Assembly (NCBI GenBank): GCA_016190755.1
Contig: JACPPY010000010.1
Coordinates: forward strand, 1 to 36,367
From: Chloroflexota bacterium
GTDB taxonomy: Bacteria; Chloroflexota; Dehalococcoidia; JACPPY01
Length of the DNA: 36,367 nucleotides
Direction: 5' to 3'
A program made the translations under genes and the position numbers. This document shows, piece after piece, positions 15,141 through 23,325 of this stretch. The notes under the pieces were generated by a model. It made no database searches. It worked only from the letters and a program-made list of their open reading frames with translations, and had not been told where the DNA came from. Positions within the stretch are counted from its first letter, which is position 1. The number at the start of each line of letters is the position of its first letter.

Positions 15141-16634
15141 GTGTCAATCAAACCGTTAGGTTGGTCTTGGTCGCTCCTCCGCGGGCTACCTTCGAGGTTT
15201 AGAGACCGTCACTTCTGGTACATACAGGCAGCCATACTGTCCATAGCTACTCTCCGCGCGTTTCTGGAATTTCAACCGACCACCGAGTGGTATGAGCTCC
15301 TGCAGCCGGTAATGGTAATACTGTATATCGTTCCTATTTCTTACTCCAGCATCCGCTACGGTTGGGAAGGCGGGCTGCTCACCAGCCTGTGGGTAGGTAT
15401 CCTCACCGTGCCGAACTTGGTACTGTGGCATCGTGGTGGTGTATGGGCGGGAGAGCTAATGGGGATAGTGGTGGTGGCTTTCGTCGGGACAATACTGGCG
15501 TGGCGGACCGACGTGGAATCCCGTCTGCGCAAGAAGGTCGAAGCCGCGATGCGAGACCTTGCGGTGTCCGAGGCAAGGTATCAGGGGCTTTTTGAGAACG
15601 CCGGAGATGCGATACTTGTGCTTGATGCCAACGGCCAGGTGGTCAGCGCCAATGCGGCGGCAAGTGTTCTGACAGGCTACTCCCGCGAAGAGTTGGTGGG
15701 GATGAACGCGACAACCCTCCTCAATGTTGCCCTCCTCAATGTTGAAGGTGGAACGCGTTATGGACACCCTTCAGCCGAAGGACCGTTTTTCCCGAGTGGA
15801 GAAATACGCCTGAAACGAAAAGAGGGCAGCGAGGTGTACGTAGAGGCCGTCTGCACCGTGCACCCAGGAGACATTGGTGTGCATACCCAGGCGGTGCTAC
15901 GCGATATCACTGCCCGTCGCCACCGCGAGTTGGGCTTGCGGGCTTTCTTGCGCCAGGTTACACGGGCGCAGGAAGAGGAACGAAAACGCATCGCGCGGGA
16001 CCTGCACGACGAGACAGCCCAGAACCTGGCGCTGCTGCGGCGCGAATTGCAGGATGCAATGCAGTCGGGAGACATGTCCGGAGCCTCGTCTGTCGAGCGC
16101 CTGAAACGTGTCTGGGAGATTGCAGGGGAGACGTTGCGAGGCGTCAGGAGGTTCACCAGCAACCTCAGGCCGCCTGTGCTGGACGACCTGGGGATTGTGG
16201 CTGCGCTGGAGACATTGGTCTCAGAGGTGACGAAGCTTACCGGCGTTGAGGCACACCTGGAAGTAAACGGCTCGCCGCACCGTCTCGACCCCGAGGCGGA
16301 GCTGATGCTGTTCAGGATAGTCCAGGAGGCGCTGCGCAATGTTCAGAAGCATGCGCAGGCAAGCAGGACTACAGTTACTATCACCTTCGATGGAGATGCG
16401 CTCCGAATTGACGTTGAGGACAATGGAAAGGGCTTCGACACCTCCGCAGTATCCTCCTTTGGCCCGCCTGAAGGGCATCTCGGGCTCACAGGCATGGCGG
16501 AACGTGCTGGCCTGCTCGGGGCCGAGATACATGTGTCCTCGAAACCGGGAGAAGGCACTCATGTGTCCGTGCTTTATGGGACGAAAGACCCTCCCGTCGG
16601 CAGTGAAAAGCACGTCCCGACGGGGACAGCCTGA
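15141..16634 (+). CDS. Membrane sensor histidine kinase, NarX/DegS-like (HisKA_3)
   Basis: A sensor kinase of about 497 residues. Four hydrophobic segments (for example FWYIQAAILSIATLRAFLEF and VMVILYIVPISY) form an integral-membrane sensor. A PAS domain follows (YQGLFENAGDAILVLDANG, LTGYSREELVGM), then the HisKA_3 dimerisation helix with the phospho-accepting His in EEERKRIARDLHDETAQNL, and a HATPase domain (EALRNVQKHAQ, VEDNGKGFD, GLTGMAERA). GTG 15141 has AGAGAGGTGGG 9 bp upstream and is preferred. The ATG at 15087 would overlap the regulator gene by 28 bp and is the alternative. The kinase should phosphorylate the preceding NarL-type regulator. The signal is unknown; PAS and membrane sensing suggest redox or quinone state. 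Confidence 0.9.
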   Translation: MSIKPLGWSWSLLRGLPSRFRDRHFWYIQAAILSIATLRAFLEFQPTTEWYELLQPVMVILYIVPISYSSIRYGWEGGLLTSLWVGILTVPNLVLWHRGGVWAGELMGIVVVAFVGTILAWRTDVESRLRKKVEAAMRDLAVSEARYQGLFENAGDAILVLDANGQVVSANAAASVLTGYSREELVGMNATTLLNVALLNVEGGTRYGHPSAEGPFFPSGEIRLKRKEGSEVYVEAVCTVHPGDIGVHTQAVLRDITARRHRELGLRAFLRQVTRAQEEERKRIARDLHDETAQNLALLRRELQDAMQSGDMSGASSVERLKRVWEIAGETLRGVRRFTSNLRPPVLDDLGIVAALETLVSEVTKLTGVEAHLEVNGSPHRLDPEAELMLFRIVQEALRNVQKHAQASRTTVTITFDGDALRIDVEDNGKGFDTSAVSSFGPPEGHLGLTGMAERAGLLGAEIHVSSKPGEGTHVSVLYGTKDPPVGSEKHVPTGTA

Positions 16635-16734
16635 AAGGGATTGCCCGAAAGACCCCCGGTCTAGTAGAGCCTAAACTATTCCAGGCAAATGCGGAAACAC
16701 AGCTAATGGGCTTGACGTAGGACCTTTCACTCTA

Positions 16735-16815
16735 GAGCTCTCTCCCCGGATATCCCGATCAGCCCTTCTCCCCGGGTACCCCGACTTGTCGGGGTGTGGA
16801 GAGGCTGGGTGAGGG
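16735..16815. repeat. REP-like GC-rich palindromic element
   Basis: Between the convergent ends of the kinase and proS genes lies a run of inverted GC-rich words, with a perfect hairpin accccga-cttg-tcggggt (about 16789-16806) flanked by ctctccccgg and gtggagaggctgggtgaggg. It resembles the intergenic CCTCACCC/CTCTCC palindromes scattered through many Chloroflexota genomes. It may also serve as a bidirectional terminator. Confidence 0.5.
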
Positions 16816-16870
16816 TGGACCTGAAATATGTGCACAAGCCCATAGTGTTGCACCACATACTTGGATTGGT

Positions 16871-18580
16871 TTAGGTGTCTGCTGCCGCGGCTATCTCTTG
16901 CTTGACCCTATTGGCGATCTCGCCCAGCGGGACCAGCTCTGATTCTCCCTTCGCGCGCAGCTTGAACTCCGCACTCTTGGACTTCAGAGTGCGCGGGCTC
17001 ACCGTGACCCTGATGGGCAGACCAAGAAGGTCGGCGTCGTTGAACTTGATGCCCGCCGACTCTACCCTGTCGTCGTACAGGACCTCAATGCCTTGCTTCA
17101 CCATCTCGTTATAGACTCGTTCCACTTCGGACGCTACCTCTGTGTTGTCCAGGAACAAGGGACACAGATATACCTGGTGCGGGGCTATGGGAAGAGGCCA
17201 GATTATGCCCTTCTCGTCATGGTTCTGCTCCACGGCGGCCGCCAGTAGCCTTCCCAGGCCGATACCGTAGCAGCCCATGATGCAGGGCCGCTGCTCGCCG
17301 TTCTCGTCCAGAAAATAGGCGCCCAGCTTTTCGCTGAGGAAGGTGCCGAGCTTGAACACGTGGCCGACCTCGATGCCGCGCGAGGTTAAGAAGACGTGCC
17401 CGCACCGGGGACATTCGTGGCCCGCCTTTGCCCTGGCTATGTCGCCCATGATATCGATCTGGAAGTCGCGGGGGTAGTTTACGTTTTTCAAGTGCGTATC
17501 GCGCCTGTTGGCGCCGGCAACGAAGTTGTTGCCCATCATTATAGACTCGTCAGCCACTACCTTAACGCCCTTGAGCCCCACGGGTGAGGCGTAACCTGCT
17601 ACGATGCCTGTGCCCTTAAGGTCTTCGTCAGTGGCCATGCGCAGGTCGGCGCACTTGAGCATATTTTTGAGCTTCACCTCGTTGACGTCCATGTCTCCCC
17701 GTATGACCGACAGCACATGGTTGCCGTCGGCCATGTACATGACCGCCTTCAGCGTCTTGCTCTCGGGCATGTTCAGCAACCTCGCCAGGTCAGCGATGGA
17801 CGTGACGCCGGGAGTAGATATCTCCTGTATTGGGAGCGGCTCTTCGGCTGCCGACGGGGTCTTTCGCACCTCTGCTTTCTCCGCGTTGGCGGTGTAGCCA
17901 CAGTTGTGGCAACGTATTATCTCGTCTTCTCCAGTCTCCGCGATAAGCATGAATTCATGAGAATCTTTGCCGCCGATGGCGCCGCTATCGGCCTCAACCA
18001 TCACGGCGGGCAGTCCGCAGCGCCGGTAGATATTGTTGTAGGCTTCAATCATCTTCTTGTAGCTGCGGTCTAAGCCAGCCAGGTCGGCGTCGAAGCTGTA
18101 TAGGTCTTTCATAATGAACTCACGCACGCGGAGCAGCCCCCCGCGCGGCCTGGGTTCGTCACGGAACTTGTTCTGTATCTGGTACAGGAGCAGAGGCAAC
18201 TCCTTGTAGCTTTGCAAGTGCCGGTGCACCAACTCGGTGACCACTTCTTCATGTGTGGGGCCCAGTACCAGCGTATGCTCCTTCCGGTCTTTGAAGGTGA
18301 ACAGCGTCTTGCCGAAGGCCTCGTGCCGGCCCGACAGGTCCCATAACTCGACCGGCTGAAGGGATGGCATGGAAAGCTCCTGTCCTCCGGCGCGGTCCAT
18401 CTCCTGGCGCACTATGCGCTCTATCTTGCGCAGTGTGCGCCAGCCGGAGGGCAGGTAGGAATACACGCCCGTGGCGATCTGGTCCACCATGCCGGCGCGT
18501 ACCAGCAATTGGTGGCTTATGCTATCTGCCTCGGCGGGCGCCTGCCTCAATGTTTTGCCGAAAAGCTTAGAGAAACGCAA
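16871..18580 (-). CDS. proS: Prolyl-tRNA synthetase
   Basis: A 569-residue class II aminoacyl-tRNA synthetase of the bacterial type. The N-terminal motifs are DQIATGVYSYLPSGWRTLRKI, the TLVLGPTHEEVVTELV stretch and the motif 2 region IQNKFRDEPRPRGGLLRVREF. An inserted editing (YbaK-like) domain spans about residues 250-380 (LARLLNMPESKTLKAVMYM), and the C-terminus has the anticodon-binding fold. The start is TTG 18580, with AAAGGAGA 6 bp before it. In Dehalococcoides this gene follows ispG closely, as I recall. Here about 2.6 kb of other genes and an IS remnant lie between. Identity is certain. Confidence 0.97.
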   Translation of the reverse strand: MRFSKLFGKTLRQAPAEADSISHQLLVRAGMVDQIATGVYSYLPSGWRTLRKIERIVRQEMDRAGGQELSMPSLQPVELWDLSGRHEAFGKTLFTFKDRKEHTLVLGPTHEEVVTELVHRHLQSYKELPLLLYQIQNKFRDEPRPRGGLLRVREFIMKDLYSFDADLAGLDRSYKKMIEAYNNIYRRCGLPAVMVEADSGAIGGKDSHEFMLIAETGEDEIIRCHNCGYTANAEKAEVRKTPSAAEEPLPIQEISTPGVTSIADLARLLNMPESKTLKAVMYMADGNHVLSVIRGDMDVNEVKLKNMLKCADLRMATDEDLKGTGIVAGYASPVGLKGVKVVADESIMMGNNFVAGANRRDTHLKNVNYPRDFQIDIMGDIARAKAGHECPRCGHVFLTSRGIEVGHVFKLGTFLSEKLGAYFLDENGEQRPCIMGCYGIGLGRLLAAAVEQNHDEKGIIWPLPIAPHQVYLCPLFLDNTEVASEVERVYNEMVKQGIEVLYDDRVESAGIKFNDADLLGLPIRVTVSPRTLKSKSAEFKLRAKGESELVPLGEIANRVKQEIAAAADT

Positions 18581-18930
18581 TAGATTCTCCTTTGTGACCT
18601 CTCATCCCCTTGCCCCTTCTCTCCTCATCGATGAGGAGAGAAGGGGCGTATTACTTCTAAGGGGGCGCAGCCCCCTTCGCACACTCCCTGTCTATGATTC
18701 GGTGTATCGAGGTTCTTCGAACGTACGTGTGAATCTGTATCCAGGTACCGGCGCAGATTGTACACCAAACAGCTAAGTGGGCGCACTACGAAAGTCTGGC
18801 CATGCCCGAGGCGAGAAAAACGTTAAACACGAACCTGTCATTATGGCAGACCGCATGTTGCCGTGGCAGGTTGTCAGACTGTGTCTGGAAAGGGGGCATG
18901 CTATATGTAGAAGCTGTTGAACCGGGAGGT
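18581..18930. other. Upstream region of proS
   Basis: It contains the 36-bp palindrome and its companion hairpin. The remaining ~250 bp towards the transposase remnant show no coding signal. A promoter for proS should be here, but no convincing boxes were found. A T-box leader was considered and not seen. Confidence 0.4.
18612..18647. repeat. 36-bp perfect palindrome (REP-like)
   Basis: Eighteen bases pair with the next eighteen without a mismatch, centred on atcgat (arm gccccttctctcctcat). A second hairpin, aaggggg-cgcag-ccccctt, follows at 18659-18677. Both lie just upstream of proS. The sequence style matches the other GC-rich element at 16735-16815, which suggests a dispersed intergenic repeat family. 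Confidence 0.75.
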
Positions 18931-19045
18931 GACAGAAGACTGGCTAAGGACTACGAGGCATTATAAGGAGACAGAAGAGGCTTTCATCTATCTGGCCACG
19001 GTATGTCTCAGGCTGCGCAGATTGGCCACTGCTCAGCCTCCATAA
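18931..19045 (+). pseudogene. 3' remnant of an IS5-family transposase
   Basis: The plus strand encodes RLAKDYE (18937-18957), then, after one inserted base, HYKETEEAFIYLATVCLRLRRLA up to a TAA at 19043-19045. This matches the typical end of IS5-type DDE transposases (R-L-x-K-D-Y-E, then x4-T-x-E-A-x-I-Y-x-A-x8-RRLA) once the one-base insertion is removed. Upstream catalytic parts are missing, so only the tail is left. It sits between proS and the AraC-type gene, exactly where the conserved ispG-proS neighbourhood is broken. Confidence 0.65.
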
Positions 19046-19061
19046 CTTCCCAGACACGCTC

Positions 19062-20015
19062 TTAGCCCACGGGCTGTTTTGCGTTTAACTGCCTGACCGG
19101 CCTGGCCTCAATATAGCCCCGGTACCCCAGTGGTTCCAGTTGGAACCTCGGTCCGTCTTCGTCCGCCCAGGCAAAGCCGTAAAGCCCTGGATCGTAGGTC
19201 TTCATCACCTCCCAGAGGTTTCCGATCGCCTGCTCAAACTTGTCATCATCGTACGGTTGGCCCTGAAAGACCATCATCTTGCACGGCGGCAGGTCGATCA
19301 TCTCGAATCCCTCCGGGACTTCACCTGCGTAGTCGGCCGACACTTCGACTCCCTGAGCATACACTGAAGTGCCAGGTCGACGCAGGTTTTCTGGCAGCCA
19401 CATTCCCATGGGCTCATACAATGCGTCCTTAATTCCGGTAAGGACATCCCATACATCACACCCGACTTCCTGGCAGTACTCAAAGTAATGTGTTGCCTTG
19501 ACACCTCGTTTCAATATCAGCTTCCTCTCTGGACGGTCGATCACCTGGACAAAGACGGAGCAGGTACTTGGCTTATCAGTCATGTTATCTTCTCCCTTTT
19601 GTATCTTGAGGTAGTAATCACTGATGCGGCTGGGCATAAAGAGCTTTAGAGGCGGCCTGTTTTTGCTGTAGTGCCTGGGGCTCATGCCGAACTGTTTGGA
19701 AAAGGCCCTGGTGAAGCCCTCATGTGAATCGAAGACGAAGTCAAGCGCTACATCTATGATCCTGACGTCCTTGCCCCTGAGTCTGAGGGCCGCCCGGGAC
19801 AGCCGAACTGTTCGGATGTAATCGAAAGGTGTCTTGCCGGTCAATTCCTTGAAGATTCTCGCGGAATGCCACGGAGAATACCCTCCGGCCCGTGCGAGCT
19901 TGCGCAGGGTGATAGGCTCCGTCGCATGCTGCTCTATATAGTCCTGCATACGCTGGACCGCTCTTATCTTGTCCCAGCTTTGCGTGTTCTCACCTCCTTG
20001 TCGAGTATGCCACAC
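19062..20015 (-). CDS. AraC-family regulator with GyrI-like effector domain
   Basis: A 317-residue protein. Residues about 15-120 form an AraC/XylS double helix-turn-helix (MQDYIEQHATEPITLRKLAR, GYSPWHSARIFKELTG, DSHEGFTRAFSKQFGMSPRHY). Residues about 145-317 form a GyrI/Rob-type ligand domain (VFVQVIDRPERKLILKRG, YAQGVEVSADYAG, FQGQPYDDDKFEQAI). Such proteins usually respond to hydrophobic cations or drugs. GTG 20015 is the ORF start but has no ribosome site. A good AAGGAGGTGA lies about 20 bp inside it, followed by no canonical start except ATG at residue 23, so the N-terminus is uncertain. It seems to be a single gene inserted in the ispG-proS interval. Confidence 0.88.
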   Translation of the reverse strand: MWHTRQGGENTQSWDKIRAVQRMQDYIEQHATEPITLRKLARAGGYSPWHSARIFKELTGKTPFDYIRTVRLSRAALRLRGKDVRIIDVALDFVFDSHEGFTRAFSKQFGMSPRHYSKNRPPLKLFMPSRISDYYLKIQKGEDNMTDKPSTCSVFVQVIDRPERKLILKRGVKATHYFEYCQEVGCDVWDVLTGIKDALYEPMGMWLPENLRRPGTSVYAQGVEVSADYAGEVPEGFEMIDLPPCKMMVFQGQPYDDDKFEQAIGNLWEVMKTYDPGLYGFAWADEDGPRFQLEPLGYRGYIEARPVRQLNAKQPVG

Positions 20016-20098
20016 AGGGCTGGATTCTTCTTGACATGTTTTGCCAAGAATTGGCGGTCGGCTGACATGGACTTCGGTCGAGATACCGCCGGTGCGCG

Positions 20099-20121
20099 AG
20101 TATCTGCCCTTCGCAGATACT
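20099..20121. repeat. 9-bp perfect hairpin upstream of the AraC-type gene
   Basis: The arms agtatctgc and gcagatact flank a 5-nt loop in the 213-bp gap between the AraC-type gene and the small membrane protein gene. There is no T-run, so it is more likely an operator or a transcript-stabilising hairpin than an intrinsic terminator. Confidence 0.5.
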
Positions 20122-20228
20122 TCAACAACTTGTAGGCCGCCATTATACAGACATCGGAGTGTTTACCGTCGTCCCCACGTACGTGGGAGCACGGGATTGA
20201 GTTCGTACAACGATATCAGTTTTGCGCG

Positions 20229-20630
20229 TTATCTGATTATGAAGGGAACGAATATGGCAATGAGGCCGGTAAACAGCACTGCGAGGATGAACAGGTTGTA
20301 TCTGAGAGAATAGTCACTCAGCAGCGATGGGTCATAATACCCTTCCACGCCCTGGTCTTTGTACATTTTCAGAAGGCCATTCAGCAGCTTCTTCCTCATT
20401 TGCCTGCCCCGGATTAACCCAAGTTCGGCCACGAAGTTTACCACCAATATGAGAGCAACAAAGGTGAACATGACTATCGTTTGGGTGCCACCTCCATTTG
20501 AAGAGGCAATACCAGAATTAACGCCCAGCGTTATCAGGTTCAACAAAATCGCCGTGAGAACGAAGATAGTGTCGGTCCGCGTGTTTGCCCCCAGTTCGCT
20601 GATAATATGTTCATGGACTCGTTCTATCAT
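20229..20630 (-). CDS. Small integral membrane protein of unknown function
   Basis: A 133-residue protein with three hydrophobic segments: FVLTAILLNLITLGV, MFTFVALILVVNFVAELGLI and the C-terminal LFILAVLFTGLIAIFVPFII. A basic loop (RGRQMRKKLLNGLLKMYK) lies between the second and third. I do not recognise the family. ATG 20630 was chosen because AAAAGGAAAAC stands upstream and the longer ORF would run into the preceding gene. It follows the NEW3-like gene by 44 bp on the same strand, so the two are probably co-transcribed and may form a pair at the membrane. Confidence 0.65.
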   Translation of the reverse strand: MIERVHEHIISELGANTRTDTIFVLTAILLNLITLGVNSGIASSNGGGTQTIVMFTFVALILVVNFVAELGLIRGRQMRKKLLNGLLKMYKDQGVEGYYDPSLLSDYSLRYNLFILAVLFTGLIAIFVPFIIR

Positions 20631-20674
20631 CTTTGTTTTCCTTTTGGCGTATTCACTGTTAGTGCAGACAGGTA

Positions 20675-21181
20675 CTATTCCCTCCCGAAGCGAAGAAAAA
20701 CGATAATGAATCCGGCAAGCACTAGGGCGCCTATTCCAGCCCCTACCCATAGCCATAAGGAAATGCCGCCTTTGACCCTCAGAAAAGTGGAGGTGACCGC
20801 ACGTGTCTGGTCGGCCTCCGCAAGCAGGGTGATCGTTGCGTCCCCCTTACTGGTATTACGGCCGGGAACGATATGTACGTCGACTGCCTGGGAGCTACCG
20901 GCGCTCAGGTGACTAATGCTGTCAGGCACGAAACTTGTCTGCCATCCTTGAGGTGCAGAGGCATTGAACCTGATATTGGATATGGCCGTGTTGCCGTTGT
21001 TCTTCACTTCCATGAACAGCAGGACGTTTTCCCCCGGGGCCAGTTCCTTGTAATACTCGGAAAGCAGCCTGATAGTAAGGTCGACCTTGTTTTCCTGTGC
21101 CAGTACCGGCCTGAATGACGATAGGGAACTCATGAGAAGCATTGCAAGTAGCGCCGGTCGAACGATTTTGCCGAGGGTCAT
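20675..21181 (-). CDS. Secreted NEW3-like domain protein with C-terminal anchor
   Basis: A 168-residue protein with a signal peptide (ALLAMLLMSSLSSFRPVLAQ) and one beta-sandwich domain of the NEW3/NPCBM-associated type (YYKELAPGENVLLFMEVKNN, ISNIRFNASAPQGWQTSF, VDVHIVPGRNTSKGDATITL). A C-terminal membrane helix (LWLWVGAGIGALVLAGFII) ends in LRFGRE. Such domains display on the outer surface and are often found in ABC-exporter neighbourhoods, but no ABC gene is nearby. It starts 30 bp after the ispG stop, so it may be read through from the isoprenoid operon. Function is unknown. Confidence 0.75.
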   Translation of the reverse strand: MTLGKIVRPALLAMLLMSSLSSFRPVLAQENKVDLTIRLLSEYYKELAPGENVLLFMEVKNNGNTAISNIRFNASAPQGWQTSFVPDSISHLSAGSSQAVDVHIVPGRNTSKGDATITLLAEADQTRAVTSTFLRVKGGISLWLWVGAGIGALVLAGFIIVFLRFGRE

Positions 21182-21211
21182 ACCTACATCATACCTGACA
21201 GGCTTGGGCGG

Positions 21212-22267
21212 CTATTGGCCCGTCAGTTTCTGGACTTCGGACATGAAGGTCTCGATGAGGTCTTCCTCGGGCACGGTGCGCAGCAGCTTGCCTTTGAGGA
21301 AGATGGCCCCTTTGCCTTTGCCGCCGACGATGCCGATATCAGCGTCCTTGGCCTCGCCCGGACCGTTGACGCCGCAGCCCATTACGGCAACTTTTATCGG
21401 TCGGCCCACGGTAGCCATCCTTCGCTCCACTTCCTGCGCTAGCTCCACCAGGTCCACCTGGCACCGGCCGCAGGTGGGGCAGCTCACCATCGTCGGGCCG
21501 CGGTCGCGGAGCGCGAGGCTCTTGAGTATCTCGTAGGCTACGACGACCTCTTCCCTGGGGTGTCCGGTGAGGGATATACGTATAGTATCTCCCAGGCCCA
21601 TGTACAGCATTGTGCCCACTCCTACCGCGCTCCGTATTGAACCGCGCTGCGGAGTGCCGGCCTCGGTTATGCCCAGGTGCAGCGGGTAGGGTATCTTGTC
21701 TGCAATGGCCCTGTAGGCCTCGATGGTGGTTGGCACATCAAAGGCCTTCAGCGACACTTTTACCAGGCTAAAGTCTAGGGCCTCTAGCAGGCGTATCTCC
21801 TGCATTGCGGCCCCGACCATCCGCTCTACGATGGGGAGGCCGCCGTCGGGCGCCGGTGGCAGGCTGCCGGAATTGACGCCCACGCGTATAGGCACGTTGC
21901 GTTCCCGTGCGGACAGCACCACCCGCTTGATGTGCTCCCGGTCGCGTATATTGCCCGGGTTCAGGCGCAGGCCGTCCACGCCTGCTTCAAGGGCTGCCAG
22001 CGCCAGCCGGTGGTCGAAATGGATGTCCGCTATGAGCGGTATGGAGATGTTTTTCTTTATCGCGCCCAGAGCACCGGCCGCTTCGGCGTCAGGAACGGCC
22101 ACGCGCACGATCTCGCAGCCGCATTCCTCCAGCTCCTTGATCTGGGCCACGGTGGCCTTAACATCCGAGGTGAACGTCTTGGCCATGGACTGGACGACGA
22201 CCGGGGAATCGCCGCCGATCAGAACCCCGCCCACGCTGATCTGCTGAGATATGCGCCTCTGCATCAT
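21212..22267 (-). CDS. ispG: 4-hydroxy-3-methylbut-2-en-1-yl diphosphate synthase (IspG)
   Basis: A 351-residue 4Fe-4S enzyme of the non-mevalonate isoprenoid pathway, which converts MEcPP to HMBPP. The N-terminal TIM-barrel part shows VQSMAKTFTSDV, GCEIVRVAVPD, IPLIADIHFDHRLAL and LRLNPGNI. The C-terminal part carries the cluster cysteines in SCPTCGRCQVDL and the motif GCGVNGPGEAKDADIGI. The ATG at 22267 overlaps the rseP stop (ATGA), and the longer ORF-track start runs inside rseP and was rejected. Dxr in the same operon supplies the pathway's early step. Identity is certain. Confidence 0.97.
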   Translation of the reverse strand: MMQRRISQQISVGGVLIGGDSPVVVQSMAKTFTSDVKATVAQIKELEECGCEIVRVAVPDAEAAGALGAIKKNISIPLIADIHFDHRLALAALEAGVDGLRLNPGNIRDREHIKRVVLSARERNVPIRVGVNSGSLPPAPDGGLPIVERMVGAAMQEIRLLEALDFSLVKVSLKAFDVPTTIEAYRAIADKIPYPLHLGITEAGTPQRGSIRSAVGVGTMLYMGLGDTIRISLTGHPREEVVVAYEILKSLALRDRGPTMVSCPTCGRCQVDLVELAQEVERRMATVGRPIKVAVMGCGVNGPGEAKDADIGIVGGKGKGAIFLKGKLLRTVPEEDLIETFMSEVQKLTGQ

Positions 22268-23325
22268 GGCATTAGCTGCTCCCCTTGCACTATGCGGACG
22301 ATATCGAGGTAGGTCACCAGGACCATGGCCGCAAGTATGACAGCAAAGCCGATGAGGTGCACCAGGTTCTCCTTCTCCGGAGGTATGCGCCTCCCGCGCC
22401 GCACCCATTCCAGCAACACGAAGACGAGCCTGCCGCCGTCAAGCGCGGGAAGAGGGAACAGGTTGAATATGCCCAGGTTTAAGCTTAGCAACGCACCGAA
22501 CCTGAGTAGCGGGCTGAGCCCTTCCCTGGCGATTTCACCTGTGACCTGGGCTATGCCCACCGGGCCCGTGACCTGTGGCGGCGTCTTGCGGACGAACCAG
22601 CTGACTACTTCATTCTTGAACAAAATCATCGTCTCCAGGGCCGTACGCGCGCCCTGTGGGAATGCCTGCCAGAAGGGACGCGACTGTGTGCTTACAGTTG
22701 TCCCCACAGGCTCAAGTACTATGCCCATGGCTCCCTGTCCAGCGGGAGGGTTCCACCTGGTCATGACAAGCGTTTCCCTGGTGCTGCCGTCCTGTCCCCG
22801 CAGCAGCAGCCTGACCTCCGACCCCAGCTTTAGCGCCACATTGTAGCCGACATCGCCCCGGTTCTGAATGCTGTCCCCTTCTATTTTCAGTATGGTATCC
22901 CCGGGCCGGACACCAGCCCGCTCCGCCGGCGAGCCCGTGGCGACGCTCTTCACGATGACCTGCTCACTCACCACCTGGTGAGGGACCATCAGGCTGACGG
23001 CCAGCAGCACCAGCGGTAGAAGCAAATTCATGGCGGAACCAGCCGTCAACACCATGAGTCGCACGCCAATGCTCTTGCCCGCCAGGCTGCCGGGCAACTT
23101 TGGGTCCTCCTCGCCCACCATTTTCACGAAACCGCCCAGCGGGATGGCGTTTATGGAGTAGACGGTCTCGCCGCGCTTGATCCCGAAGATGCGTGGCGGG
23201 AAGCCCAGGCCGAACTCCTTCACGGTAACGCCGGACAGCTTCGCCGTCACGAAATGCCCTAACTCGTGGGACACTATGAGCAGGGCCAGCAGGCCCAGGA
23301 ATATGAGCAGCGTAAAAGGTGTCAT
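22264..23325 (-). CDS. rseP: RIP metalloprotease RseP (site-2 protease)
   Basis: A 353-residue intramembrane zinc protease. The HELGH catalytic motif (VSHELGHFVTAKLSGV) lies in the first membrane helix, a single PDZ domain spans about residues 125-205 (VKSVATGSPAERAGVRPGDTILKI), and the third zinc-ligand region is LFPLPALDGGRLVF. E. coli RseP has two PDZ domains, so this is the shorter form common in Gram-positive and Chloroflexota genomes. It is tightly coupled to dxr (ATGA overlap) and to ispG (ATGA overlap). It probably cleaves anti-sigma factors or leftover signal peptides. Identity is secure; the substrate is unknown. Confidence 0.95.
   Translation of the reverse strand: MTPFTLLIFLGLLALLIVSHELGHFVTAKLSGVTVKEFGLGFPPRIFGIKRGETVYSINAIPLGGFVKMVGEEDPKLPGSLAGKSIGVRLMVLTAGSAMNLLLPLVLLAVSLMVPHQVVSEQVIVKSVATGSPAERAGVRPGDTILKIEGDSIQNRGDVGYNVALKLGSEVRLLLRGQDGSTRETLVMTRWNPPAGQGAMGIVLEPVGTTVSTQSRPFWQAFPQGARTALETMILFKNEVVSWFVRKTPPQVTGPVGIAQVTGEIAREGLSPLLRFGALLSLNLGIFNLFPLPALDGGRLVFVLLEWVRRGRRIPPEKENLVHLIGFAVILAAMVLVTYLDIVRIVQGEQLMP

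Noticed and set aside
18581-18930. T-box leader for proS
   Set aside because: No T-box core sequence or terminator/antiterminator pair was found. The hairpins look like REP palindromes.
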